Below the pieces are notes generated by a model. The model ran no database searches. It was not told the origin of the DNA and saw only the letters and a list, made by a program, of their open reading frames with translations. The position numbers were made by a program, and so were the translations under genes. A stretch of 15,003 nt of DNA from Promethearchaeota archaeon (GTDB taxonomy: Archaea > Asgardarchaeota > Lokiarchaeia > Sigyniarchaeales > SOKP01), in the NCBI GenBank assembly GCA_030615145.1, contig JAUWZT010000056.1, positions 1 through 15,003 of the forward strand, read 5' to 3'. How positions within the stretch are numbered: position 1 is the stretch's first letter; every line of letters begins with the position of its first letter. Shown piece by piece: positions 1-5,736 of this stretch.

Positions 1-367
1 TATTTTAAGTCAACCTTTGAATAAAATCATAATTCCTCCAATGGGAAAAGGTAAGGTTATGCCAGGATCTACTGATGTAGCAGATGTTTCTTGGAAAGTA
101 CCGCTTGGAGAATTTGGGACCGCTTGTGAGATCATGGGATCTCCCGGGCATTCTTGGCAAAATGTAGCCACTTCGGGGATGAGTATCGGTCACAAAGGGA
201 TGTTAACGGCAGCTAAAATATTAGCTGTATCCACTCTTGAATTCTTGCAAAATCCAAATTTAGTTGAAAATGCGCTTAAGGAACACAATATAGCACATAA
301 GGATAAGCCATACAAATCACCGCTTCCTGACGGATTAAAGCCGCCTTTCCGCAGATTAAGTAATTAA
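1..367 (+). CDS. AbgB-like M20 family amidohydrolase, C-terminal part
   Basis: The frame is open from base 2 to the TAA at 365-367, so the gene begins upstream of the window and only about 121 C-terminal residues are visible. The segment matches the end of p-aminobenzoyl-glutamate hydrolase subunit B and related M20D peptidases: a GSTDVADVSW block, then a GSPGHSWQ block and an IGHKGM block followed by a helix rich in Ala and Leu. In this family the two His-containing blocks contribute to the di-metal site and dimer-lid catalysis, and the enzymes cleave amide bonds such as N-acyl or glutamyl amides in the cytosol. The substrate cannot be told from this fragment. An internal TTG at 17 is not a real start because homology continues before it. 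T-rich tracts follow the stop. Confidence 0.85.
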   Translation, partial: ILSQPLNKIIIPPMGKGKVMPGSTDVADVSWKVPLGEFGTACEIMGSPGHSWQNVATSGMSIGHKGMLTAAKILAVSTLEFLQNPNLVENALKEHNIAHKDKPYKSPLPDGLKPPFRRLSN

Positions 368-369
368 GC

Positions 370-398
370 TTTTTTTTGAACTAATTATTTATTTTTTT
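370..398 (+). terminator. T-rich archaeal-type terminator tracts
   Basis: Two runs of T (370-377, eight bases; 392-398, seven bases) lie just after the amidohydrolase stop, with no stable hairpin. Archaeal RNA polymerase terminates at such U-rich tracts. Assignment rests on position and composition only. Confidence 0.4.
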
Positions 399-445
399 CC
401 TTTTATATCTTATAAGTTGAATCAAAAACTGGTCTCTCTAAGAGA

Positions 446-453
446 TTAATATA
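446..453 (+). promoter_or_regulatory. TATA-like box, probably leaderless promoter of the 481-780 gene
   Basis: TTAATATA is centred about 31 bases before the ATG at 481. Archaeal TATA boxes are usually centred about 26-27 bases before the transcript start, so the mRNA would begin a few bases from the start codon. No Shine-Dalgarno motif is seen between box and ATG. A small palindrome (TCTCTAAGAGA, 434-444) sits directly upstream and could be an operator or BRE-adjacent site, but this is speculative. Confidence 0.4.
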
Positions 454-480
454 CTACTCTATTTTCTAAATTAAGAATAA

Positions 481-780
481 ATGAAAAGTGAAAAAGATAT
501 GAGTAAAGTAATAAAATGGCAATATTCCGATTTTTTTGAACCAAGAAGAGAAAAGCTTGTAAGTATTCTTCTTAGCGAGATAATTTTTTTGAAAAGTCAT
601 ATAAAAAAATCTAATATTAGCAAAAAAACCCAATACCTTGAAATCGCGTTGGACAAGTTAGAATATCTTCTGAATACTCTAAAAAAAAGCGATATCGATT
701 TATCCGACAAAGATTTTGATAAAGTAGTATTGATAATCTATCACGTATTCGAAGAGATTACTAATAAATTGAATTGCTAA
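481..780 (+). CDS. Small hypothetical protein, 99 aa, helical
   Basis: I do not recognise this family. The 99-residue product is soluble, charged and Lys-rich, and appears almost wholly helical: an N-terminal segment with Trp13, a long amphipathic helix at about residues 22-40, another at about 48-69, and a final one at about 78-97. It has one Cys, at the last position, and no metal-binding motif. ATG 481 is preferred because a TATA-like box lies about 31 bases upstream; a second in-frame Met is at residue 7. It is monocistronic, and the next gene (SDR) faces it tail to tail with a 64-base gap. Size and helical character would suit a small adaptor or regulator, but nothing shows this. Confidence 0.55.
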   Translation: MKSEKDMSKVIKWQYSDFFEPRREKLVSILLSEIIFLKSHIKKSNISKKTQYLEIALDKLEYLLNTLKKSDIDLSDKDFDKVVLIIYHVFEEITNKLNC

Positions 781-844
781 TTAAAAGTTAAGCTAAAAAA
801 AGAAAAATAAAAAAAATAATATAACTTATCCAAATTTATTCTCG

Positions 845-1789
845 TTATAAATCTAATAGTTCACTTGCAACTCCAGTTATTGCAGGTTTCTGAGGTAATC
901 CTTTCATTAAGTCTGGTCTGAATCTTTCAGCAAGTATTTGAGGTGTAAAAGGGGCTCCATTATTATCAATACGTTTGACTGTATGCCATCCACGATAAAC
1001 CCAAACCTTATCTCCAGCAGCTCTAATTACTTCACCACTGACTCTTCTAGCGGCATCAGAAGCTAAAAACACGATTAATGGAGCAAAATGCGATGGATTA
1101 AACACATCCATTCCTCCTTTTGATTTAGAACTCATAACGCCTACCATTTTAGGGGTAGCATCAGTTGTAAGCCTAGTTCTAGCCATTGGTACAACACAGT
1201 TAACCGTAGCGTATTTTTTTAATTCATCTGCCACAATTAATGTGAACGCCGCAATACCTGCTTTAGCAGCACCATAATTAGATTGTCCTATGTTACCTAA
1301 TAATCCTGCATCTGATGCTGTATTGATAATTCTTCCAAACGTTTTTAACTTAGGATCTGCTTTGCCTCTCTTCCTAAAGTATTCTGCTGCGTGTCTAACC
1401 ATATTAAACGTGCCTTTAAGATGAACTGCGATGACACCGTCAAATTCTTCTTCTGTCATGTTAAAAATCATTCTGTCACGTAGGATACCCGCATTATTAA
1501 CAACGATATCTAAATGTCCAAATTCCGAAACTGCCTGATCTATCATCCCTTTTGCTTTATTAAAATCTGTTACGGAATCGTAATTTCCTACCGCTTTAAC
1601 GCCAAGTTTTTTACATTCCTCGGCAACTAAATCAGCTACTTGGGCTTTATTGCCCGTTCCGTCAAATCCCGCACCTAGATCATTTATCACTAAGTTACAA
1701 CCTTCTTTTGCCATAGCTAGCGCTTCTTCTCGTCCTAAACCGCGACCAGCGCCAGTAATAATGGCAACTTTTCCATCTAACATACCCAT
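845..1789 (-). CDS. Short-chain dehydrogenase, MFE-2-type 3-hydroxyacyl-CoA dehydrogenase-like
   Basis: This is a 314-residue classical SDR enzyme. The dinucleotide motif TGAGRGLG is at residues 12-19, the NDLG acidic loop at about 36-39, NNAG at 98-101, and the catalytic Ser159, Tyr172 (YGAAK) and Lys176 are all present. The NDLGAGFDGTG stretch, the NNAGILRDR segment and the long C-terminal extension after residue 250 (RGWHTVKRIDN and beyond) are typical of the dehydrogenase unit of peroxisomal multifunctional enzyme type 2 and its stand-alone prokaryotic relatives. Those oxidise (3R)-hydroxyacyl-CoA with NAD+ in beta-oxidation. The partner (R)-hydratase domain is not next to it; the only acyl-CoA partner in view is the crotonase at 3251-4042. 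ATG 1789 follows a GTGAT Shine-Dalgarno at 1795-1799. Exact substrate is unknown. Confidence 0.88.
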   Translation of the reverse strand: MGMLDGKVAIITGAGRGLGREEALAMAKEGCNLVINDLGAGFDGTGNKAQVADLVAEECKKLGVKAVGNYDSVTDFNKAKGMIDQAVSEFGHLDIVVNNAGILRDRMIFNMTEEEFDGVIAVHLKGTFNMVRHAAEYFRKRGKADPKLKTFGRIINTASDAGLLGNIGQSNYGAAKAGIAAFTLIVADELKKYATVNCVVPMARTRLTTDATPKMVGVMSSKSKGGMDVFNPSHFAPLIVFLASDAARRVSGEVIRAAGDKVWVYRGWHTVKRIDNNGAPFTPQILAERFRPDLMKGLPQKPAITGVASELLDL

Positions 1790-1794
1790 TTTTT

Positions 1795-1799
1795 ATCAC
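1795..1799 (-). promoter_or_regulatory. GTGAT ribosome binding site of the SDR gene
   Basis: On the minus strand GTGAT ends five bases before the ATG at 1789. It is complementary to the AUCAC of the archaeal 16S rRNA 3' end, and favours Met1 over Met3 as the start. Confidence 0.5.
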
Positions 1800-1901
1800 T
1801 TATAAAAATTTAAGATTGATTTCTAATATGTAAAATTCAATTACAAAGTTAAAAAATTTTAAGAATTTTATTTCATTTTGAAAAATATCTGAATTGAATT
1901 T

Positions 1902-2432
1902 TTGGGGAATATATTGGAATTAATAACCCACAACCTAATTGGAGTCATAATCCAAATTTTATGCTTTACATTTTTACTTTTTCCGTTAAATATTGTTTGT
2001 ACCATCCTTTTTGCCCACCTATCTCATTTATTTGTTGATGCTCTTTCAATAATTACTTATCATACACCTGATAAACAAAAAGGAGACAAATTTTGGATCA
2101 TTTGGCATTATATTATTTATTTATTATCTGCTATATCCTTCTTCATTTTCATGATTCCTTATTGGTTAGGGATGTTATTTGCTAATATAATTGATATTTG
2201 GGATTGGTTTATTTTACGACCAATTCAAAATAAGAAAAGAGAAAAAAATCCGGAATCCAAATGGGGTGACAAATATTACTTACATTGGACTGTTGATTGG
2301 GTAAGAGACAAACTATTTTTTTGGCTTCCAGTAAGGAATTACAAGAAGTCTGGCATAATGATCGAAATCTTTATAATTATTATTTTATCCGTTATTTTAG
2401 GATTTCTAGGACCATCTCTTTTTATCACATAA
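1902..2432 (+). CDS. Small membrane protein with His/Asp motif
   Basis: The product is about 176 residues with roughly four hydrophobic segments (about 12-36, 64-86, 88-106 and 152-174). A His- and Asp-bearing stretch at residues 38-56 (AHLSHLFVDALSIITYHTP) adds His39, His42, Asp46 and His54. A second region, near 125-135, has Lys, Tyr, His128 and Trp. Such HxxH/HxxxD placement near a membrane helix recalls the membrane-bound metal-dependent hydrolase family (DUF457/YdjM), but the usual G-H-R-x-x-T-H motif is not visible, so this is a weak guess. No ATG is in frame near the beginning. Candidate starts are TTG 1902 and TTG 1914, the latter preceded by GGGG at 1904-1907. Its 3' end overlaps the convergent GIY-YIG gene by eight bases. 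Confidence 0.6.
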   Translation: MGNILELITHNLIGVIIQILCFTFLLFPLNIVCTILFAHLSHLFVDALSIITYHTPDKQKGDKFWIIWHYIIYLLSAISFFIFMIPYWLGMLFANIIDIWDWFILRPIQNKKREKNPESKWGDKYYLHWTVDWVRDKLFFWLPVRNYKKSGIMIEIFIIIILSVILGFLGPSLFIT

Positions 2433-2817
2433 ATTTTCTAAATTCCTTAAAGTAAAAAAAATGACTCTTACAGGAACAATCGGTAGAGCCGAAATTTTTA
2501 ATAAACGAATCTGAAACCTCCTGAATATCTCGAGCAATAACACATTCTAGTCTCATTAATGAAGGAACAATATATAACTTAATTATTAAGAAATTTTCAT
2601 CGTTAAATAGATAATCAATATGCCAGTGAAGTTTTTTATTAGCAGAATCAGAAAGGTGTCTCTTAACACGATTTTCTAAGGTTGTTGACCCATTATTTCC
2701 CATTGCAGAACCCACATAGAGGTAATAACCTTTGGAGAATGATAAAGCCCCTAACGCGCCAATTTCAATTTTAACTTTCTTAGATAGAAATATTACAAGA
2801 ATGTAACTTCCTTTCAT
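2425..2817 (-). CDS. GIY-YIG domain protein, DUF123 type
   Basis: The 130-residue protein matches the DUF123 branch of the GIY-YIG superfamily, found mainly in archaea either alone or fused to endonuclease III-like proteins. Visible landmarks are the opening KGSYIL (2-7), the GIY-YIG equivalent GYYLYVGSA (30-38), Arg50 and His54 after it, HWHIDYL (64-70), the conserved Glu91 that would bind the catalytic metal, and the C-terminal FGSTDCSCKSHFFYF block (109-123). The family is presumed to be a DNA nuclease or nucleic-acid-binding protein, but its cellular role is not firmly known. Its ATG directly abuts the stop codon of the upstream zinc protein (TAAATG), so the two are probably translated together. 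Length is usual for stand-alone members. Confidence 0.88.
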   Translation of the reverse strand: MKGSYILVIFLSKKVKIEIGALGALSFSKGYYLYVGSAMGNNGSTTLENRVKRHLSDSANKKLHWHIDYLFNDENFLIIKLYIVPSLMRLECVIARDIQEVSDSFIKNFGSTDCSCKSHFFYFKEFRKFM

Positions 2818-2991
2818 TTATTTACAAGCTTTTTTATGATCGTGATAACATCCATCACAGAAACTTTCGTTGCAATGTTTACAAATATTTGCACAATTAT
2901 CGCATATTTGATTGAAGCATTCATAACACTCATAAATACGATTATTGGGATTTTCTCCGCAATTTTCACAAATAATTTCTTTATTAGACAT
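2818..2991 (-). CDS. Cys-rich zinc-binding mini-protein, 57 aa
   Basis: The 57-residue protein consists almost entirely of metal-ligand pairs: Cys8/11, Cys22/25, Cys30/33, Cys37/40 and Cys45/48, followed by His50, His52 and Cys56. That is enough for two or three zinc sites, resembling cross-braced B-box, RING or FYVE-like treble folds more than single zinc ribbons. I do not recognise a specific family. The frame is open to a GTG at 3000, but that GTG is part of the GTGAT Shine-Dalgarno (2996-3000) lying four bases before the ATG at 2991, so 2991 is the better start. Its stop abuts the GIY-YIG start, which implies a two-gene operon. It may be a nucleic-acid or protein adaptor for the nuclease-like partner; this is inference from linkage. 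Confidence 0.72.
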   Translation of the reverse strand: MSNKEIICENCGENPNNRIYECYECFNQICDNCANICKHCNESFCDGCYHDHKKACK

Positions 2992-2995
2992 TAAA

Positions 2996-3000
2996 ATCAC
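2996..3000 (-). promoter_or_regulatory. GTGAT ribosome binding site deciding the zinc protein start
   Basis: GTGAT on the minus strand ends four bases before ATG 2991 and matches the archaeal anti-Shine-Dalgarno. It overlaps the in-frame GTG that would otherwise give a three-residue-plus longer protein. Confidence 0.5.
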
Positions 3001-3250
3001 TTAGATAAAATTTGATTACAGTAAAAGTGATAAGAAAAGAAAATAAAAAAAACTCTTTATTACTACTTAAATAATTAAAAAACAATTTTATAGTATTCAT
3101 ACTAGAAAAACCAAATTAGAGAAACTAAAATCGGTACTTCTGAAATTCAGAACTTAGTAATCGCACGAGAGCAGTTAAAATAATATAAATTTAGAAATTT
3201 AGAGTAAAAAAAATTAATAATTATAGAATCTTTAACATCCACTTTTAGCC

Positions 3251-4042
3251 TCACCTCTTCCTAAATTGCATATAATCGGCTTTACGCTTTTCTAAAAATG
3301 CGTCTTTTCCTTCTACGGCTTCATTGGTGTTATAATAGAGAGACAACCCCCCGACGCCTAATTGCGTGATGCCAGTCGTTCCATCGGTCTCTGCTAAGAA
3401 CGCATATTTCAGCATTTTCAATGCTGTCGGACTCTTTTCCAATATTTCCTGACACCAGATATTTACTTCTTCATCTAATTTTTCTATGGGTACAACTCTA
3501 TTAACAAGTCCCATTTCTAAAGCCTGTTGAGCGGTGTATCGACGACAAAGATACCAAATCTCTTTAGCACGCTTCACGCCAACAGCACGGATTAAATCAC
3601 CTGTCCCATATCCGGGATCAAAGGAACCTACGCGTGGTCCAGCTTGTCCAAGTTGCGCATGCTCTGCCGCAATGCTGAGATCGCAGACGACATGCCATAC
3701 ATGTCCACCTCCTATCGCGTAACCATTTACACGGGCTATAACTGGTTTGGGTAATGTGCGAATCTGCTGAGTTACATGCTGCCAACCAACTTCCAAAGGC
3801 AACAAATATGTTCCCTTGTAGCCTCCTTTCTCGCGAGTCGTCTGATCTCCACCAGTGCAAAACGCTTTCTCTCCAGCACCGGTGAATACCACAACACCTA
3901 TTTCCTTATCCATACATCTATTAAAAGCGTCAATCAATTCATGGACAGTGTGCTGTGTACATGCGTTGTAGCGTTGAAGTCGATTGATTGTTATGCGTGC
4001 TATCCCATCTTTTTTTTCAAAAATGATATCTTCATAATCCAT
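3251..4042 (-). CDS. MenB/BadI-type crotonase (enoyl-CoA hydratase family)
   Basis: This 263-residue crotonase belongs to the branch holding 1,4-dihydroxy-2-naphthoyl-CoA synthase (MenB) and 2-ketocyclohexanecarboxyl-CoA hydrolase (BadI). Signs are FCTGGDQ (61-67), GYAIGGGH oxyanion-hole block (107-114), GQAGPRVGSFDPGYGT (132-147) with Asp142 at the position of the MenB catalytic Asp, and EIWYLCRRY (161-169). QQIRTLPKP (92-100) is MenB-like, while DPGYGT is BadI-like, so sequence alone does not decide between ring closure for menaquinone and ring opening in alicyclic or aromatic degradation. No men or bad genes are adjacent. Composition is unlike the neighbours: 3601-3660 has 33 G/C in 60, against 18 in 60 at 4681-4740, and codons such as CGT and CGA replace AGA. 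This suggests recent transfer. Confidence 0.88.
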   Translation of the reverse strand: MDYEDIIFEKKDGIARITINRLQRYNACTQHTVHELIDAFNRCMDKEIGVVVFTGAGEKAFCTGGDQTTREKGGYKGTYLLPLEVGWQHVTQQIRTLPKPVIARVNGYAIGGGHVWHVVCDLSIAAEHAQLGQAGPRVGSFDPGYGTGDLIRAVGVKRAKEIWYLCRRYTAQQALEMGLVNRVVPIEKLDEEVNIWCQEILEKSPTALKMLKYAFLAETDGTTGITQLGVGGLSLYYNTNEAVEGKDAFLEKRKADYMQFRKR

Positions 4043-4067
4043 TATTTCTCATCTTATCAAAATTTTA

Positions 4068-4076
4068 ATTTTATAA
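4068..4076 (-). promoter_or_regulatory. TATA-like box upstream of the crotonase gene
   Basis: TTATAAAAT on the minus strand is centred about 30 bases before ATG 4042, consistent with a leaderless or very short-leader transcript. There is no strong Shine-Dalgarno between them. The call rests on sequence and spacing only. Confidence 0.35.
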
Positions 4077-4178
4077 TTGATCAATAAGAATGTTCATGGA
4101 ATATTTAAACAATTCCAAATTTGAATCACTTAAATTCCTTTTTAACTATTGTTCGTGAATTTTTAAAGCTCTTAGACT

Positions 4179-4595
4179 CTAAAATTTCCTAGTCAGAATA
4201 TTATCAAAATGACTATCAAATGATATGAGATAATCAGCATTAATTTTCTGATATAAATATATTAATGAAGCATCAGCAAAACTAAGCAATCTTTTAGGAG
4301 TAATATATTTCTTACATATTTCAAGGATACTTACGAATTCCTGAGGTGTATTTTGAATAACCTGAAAAAAATTATCTTTTCCAAAGAATAAGCTGATATA
4401 ATGCTCTAAAAAGGATAGATTTCCGCGAGAACGATTAATAGCTAATGTCAAAGTTTCATTCAAGATAAAATAATTTGTGAAATATTTTGTATTTTCTTTT
4501 TGAATTTCGGTTAAAAGTTCGTACGCTCTCTGATGATATTGATCTTTCCTAGATTTTAAAGCAAACAAAAAATTAGTGTCTAAAATTATGATCAC
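4179..4595 (-). CDS. PIN-domain ribonuclease, VapC-like toxin
   Basis: The 138-residue product has the PIN-domain acidic set: Asp6 in ILDTNFLFAL, Glu47 in LNETLTL, Asp108 in SFADASLIYL, and Asp127/Asp131 in ISFDSHFD. These residues bind the Mg2+ or Mn2+ that cleaves RNA; VapC toxins of this fold cut tRNA or rRNA. Length is typical of the family. Translation starts at GTG 4595, seven bases after a GGAGA (4603-4607). The gene lies 41 bases downstream of an 88-residue antitoxin-like gene on the same strand, the usual VapB-VapC order, so the pair is probably one transcript repressed by the antitoxin. A housekeeping PIN nuclease is less likely given the partner. The RNA target cannot be read from sequence. 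Confidence 0.85.
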   Translation of the reverse strand: MIIILDTNFLFALKSRKDQYHQRAYELLTEIQKENTKYFTNYFILNETLTLAINRSRGNLSFLEHYISLFFGKDNFFQVIQNTPQEFVSILEICKKYITPKRLLSFADASLIYLYQKINADYLISFDSHFDNILTRKF

Positions 4596-4636
4596 GGTAA
4601 TTTCTCCATTATATTTTAAAGTTTAGTTTTAAGATT

Positions 4637-4903
4637 TCAGAAATTATAAATTAGCCCGTCATCAGATTTATCTGAATGGTAAAGAGGTGCATCACTTGCA
4701 CTTTTTTTAAGTCTTTCTATGAATTCATTAGTTAAAGTTGGTTTATCAATGTTTTCTATAAAAAATTCATCGAGTCTATTGTATGTAAACTCTATACTTT
4801 TATCTAGCAATTCCTGCTGAGACATCTTTTTCCCTAACTTTAGAGTGATTTCTGCTTGAAGTTTTTCGAGTAAGCTTTTATTGTTCAATTTTACATTAGC
4901 CAT
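4637..4903 (-). CDS. VapB-like antitoxin
   Basis: The 88-residue protein precedes the PIN-domain gene on the same strand. Residues 1-50 look like a short DNA-binding and dimerisation unit, with a basic, helix-forming segment LLEKLQAEITLKLGKK and a second helix SQQELLDKSIEFTYNRLDEF. The C-terminal part is charged and probably unfolded until bound, ending in SDKSDDGLIYNF; tails of the SDDxLIY type are common in archaeal antitoxins that dock on PIN toxins. That tail would insert into the toxin active site and block it. ATG 4903 is about 29 bases from the centre of a TATA-like box, which is flanked by two copies of a 10-base direct repeat, a reasonable autoregulatory operator. The family assignment rests partly on context. 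Confidence 0.75.
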   Translation of the reverse strand: MANVKLNNKSLLEKLQAEITLKLGKKMSQQELLDKSIEFTYNRLDEFFIENIDKPTLTNEFIERLKKSASDAPLYHSDKSDDGLIYNF

Positions 4904-4919
4904 AAGAATTAATAGAAAA

Positions 4920-4946
4920 TTCTACTTTTTATATTTTTCTACTTTT
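4920..4946 (-). promoter_or_regulatory. Direct-repeat operator and TATA-like box of the VapBC-like pair
   Basis: TTCTACTTTT (plus-strand reading) occurs exactly at 4920-4929 and 4937-4946, 17 bases apart. Between and overlapping them, 4928-4936 reads AAATATAAA on the minus strand, centred about 29 bases before the antitoxin ATG, as expected for a leaderless promoter. A repressor bound to both repeats would cover the TBP/TFB site. VapB-family autoregulation is known; that these repeats are its site is inference. Confidence 0.45.
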
Positions 4947-5009
4947 AATATAAATTCCATAACACTAGCTAAAGGATTTTGAATTTCTATAGTATTATTA
5001 AAAATTCAC

Positions 5010-5033
5010 ATCGTGAAACTTATGTTTCACGAT
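5010..5033 (-). terminator. Perfect 10-bp hairpin, second of two after the 5067-5588 gene
   Basis: ATCGTGAAAC (5010-5019) pairs perfectly with GTTTCACGAT (5024-5033) around a four-base loop. On the minus strand a run of five T follows after six bases (5000-5004). It could be a terminator or RNA-stabilising stem for the coiled-coil gene, or a palindromic protein-binding site. Confidence 0.45.
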
Positions 5034-5035
5034 TT

Positions 5036-5054
5036 TCTAGGGAAAATCCCTAGA
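5036..5054 (-). terminator. Perfect 8-bp hairpin, first of two after the 5067-5588 gene
   Basis: TCTAGGGA (5036-5043) pairs perfectly with TCCCTAGA (5047-5054) around a three-base loop. It begins 12 bases after the stop of the minus-strand coiled-coil gene and is two bases from the next hairpin. No T run directly follows it, so it may act with the second hairpin rather than alone. Confidence 0.4.
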
Positions 5055-5066
5055 TAATTGTACTCA

Positions 5067-5588
5067 CTAAAGTAGCATGTTTTGCTTCACTTCACGTACC
5101 ATGCTTTGCCCTTCTTTATTAATCTGAGAAACTATTTCTCTTAATATCTCGGTAATTTCAATACCTTTTAATTCACTTGAGATATAAAGCATCGATAGTA
5201 CTTCTCTTGCTAAAGTTGTAAGGTTCTTCATATCATCAATAGGAATTCTAATTCCTAGTGCTTTAATATCCATTTGCGTTTCTTTTTCCTGTTGTCTAAT
5301 AGCAATTAGAAAGTCATTCTTTCGTCCTTTCCATAATTCTGATACAGTTCGAATAGATAAGATGTATCTTTTAGTGGGGCTCCTTAGCCCATGAATCTCA
5401 TTTGCGAATTTTAAAGGTTTAGAGTTTCTTATTGCTTCTAATCCAAAACTTCTGTTGAACTTATTAGTTTTATCGAGCTTTTCTTTCATTTTCGAAATTT
5501 CAGATGTTAATTGTTCAATTTTTAACGACAATTTTTCAAATTTTTCGAGGAATAATTCCCTATCTATAAGATTCTCAGAATCGCTCAT
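5067..5588 (-). CDS. Hypothetical coiled-coil protein, 173 aa
   Basis: I do not recognise this family. Residues about 10-43 form a heptad-like coiled coil (leucines and isoleucines at regular spacing, KFEKLSLKIEQLTSEI and on). A basic, aromatic-containing linker (about 44-75) follows, then a mostly helical C-terminal domain with WKGRKNDFLIAIRQQEKE near 87-104 and further helices to the end. It is soluble, has no Cys and no visible catalytic motif. The small coiled-coil-plus-basic-domain layout would suit a DNA-binding or scaffold protein, but this is not shown. ATG 5588 follows a GGGTGG about ten bases upstream. Two perfect hairpins lie directly after its stop. The antitoxin gene downstream has its own promoter, so the gene is probably monocistronic. 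Confidence 0.65.
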   Translation of the reverse strand: MSDSENLIDRELFLEKFEKLSLKIEQLTSEISKMKEKLDKTNKFNRSFGLEAIRNSKPLKFANEIHGLRSPTKRYILSIRTVSELWKGRKNDFLIAIRQQEKETQMDIKALGIRIPIDDMKNLTTLAREVLSMLYISSELKGIEITEILREIVSQINKEGQSMVREVKQNMLL

Positions 5589-5736
5589 TTAAGAAGCCAC
5601 CCAAATATTATGTATTATATGTTTTGATTTACTGTTTATAAAATTAGTTATTAAAGGATTAATCTCTCTAGCTTTTGTAATTTATAACAATATAAATTTG
5701 AATAAGAAAAAAGAGAAAAATTATTTTTAATTACTT

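Noticed and set aside
5..193. Minus-strand open frame over the amidohydrolase fragment
   Set aside because: Antisense to clear AbgB homology; no start signal.
2992..3000. GTG 3000 as the start of the zinc protein
   Set aside because: The GTG is part of the GTGAT Shine-Dalgarno for ATG 2991.
3534..4087. Three open frames antisense to or in other frames of the crotonase gene (3534-3722, 3618-3860, 3776-4087)
   Set aside because: The crotonase is higher in GC, which lengthens chance open frames; none has a ribosome site or recognisable protein pattern, while the crotonase motifs are complete.
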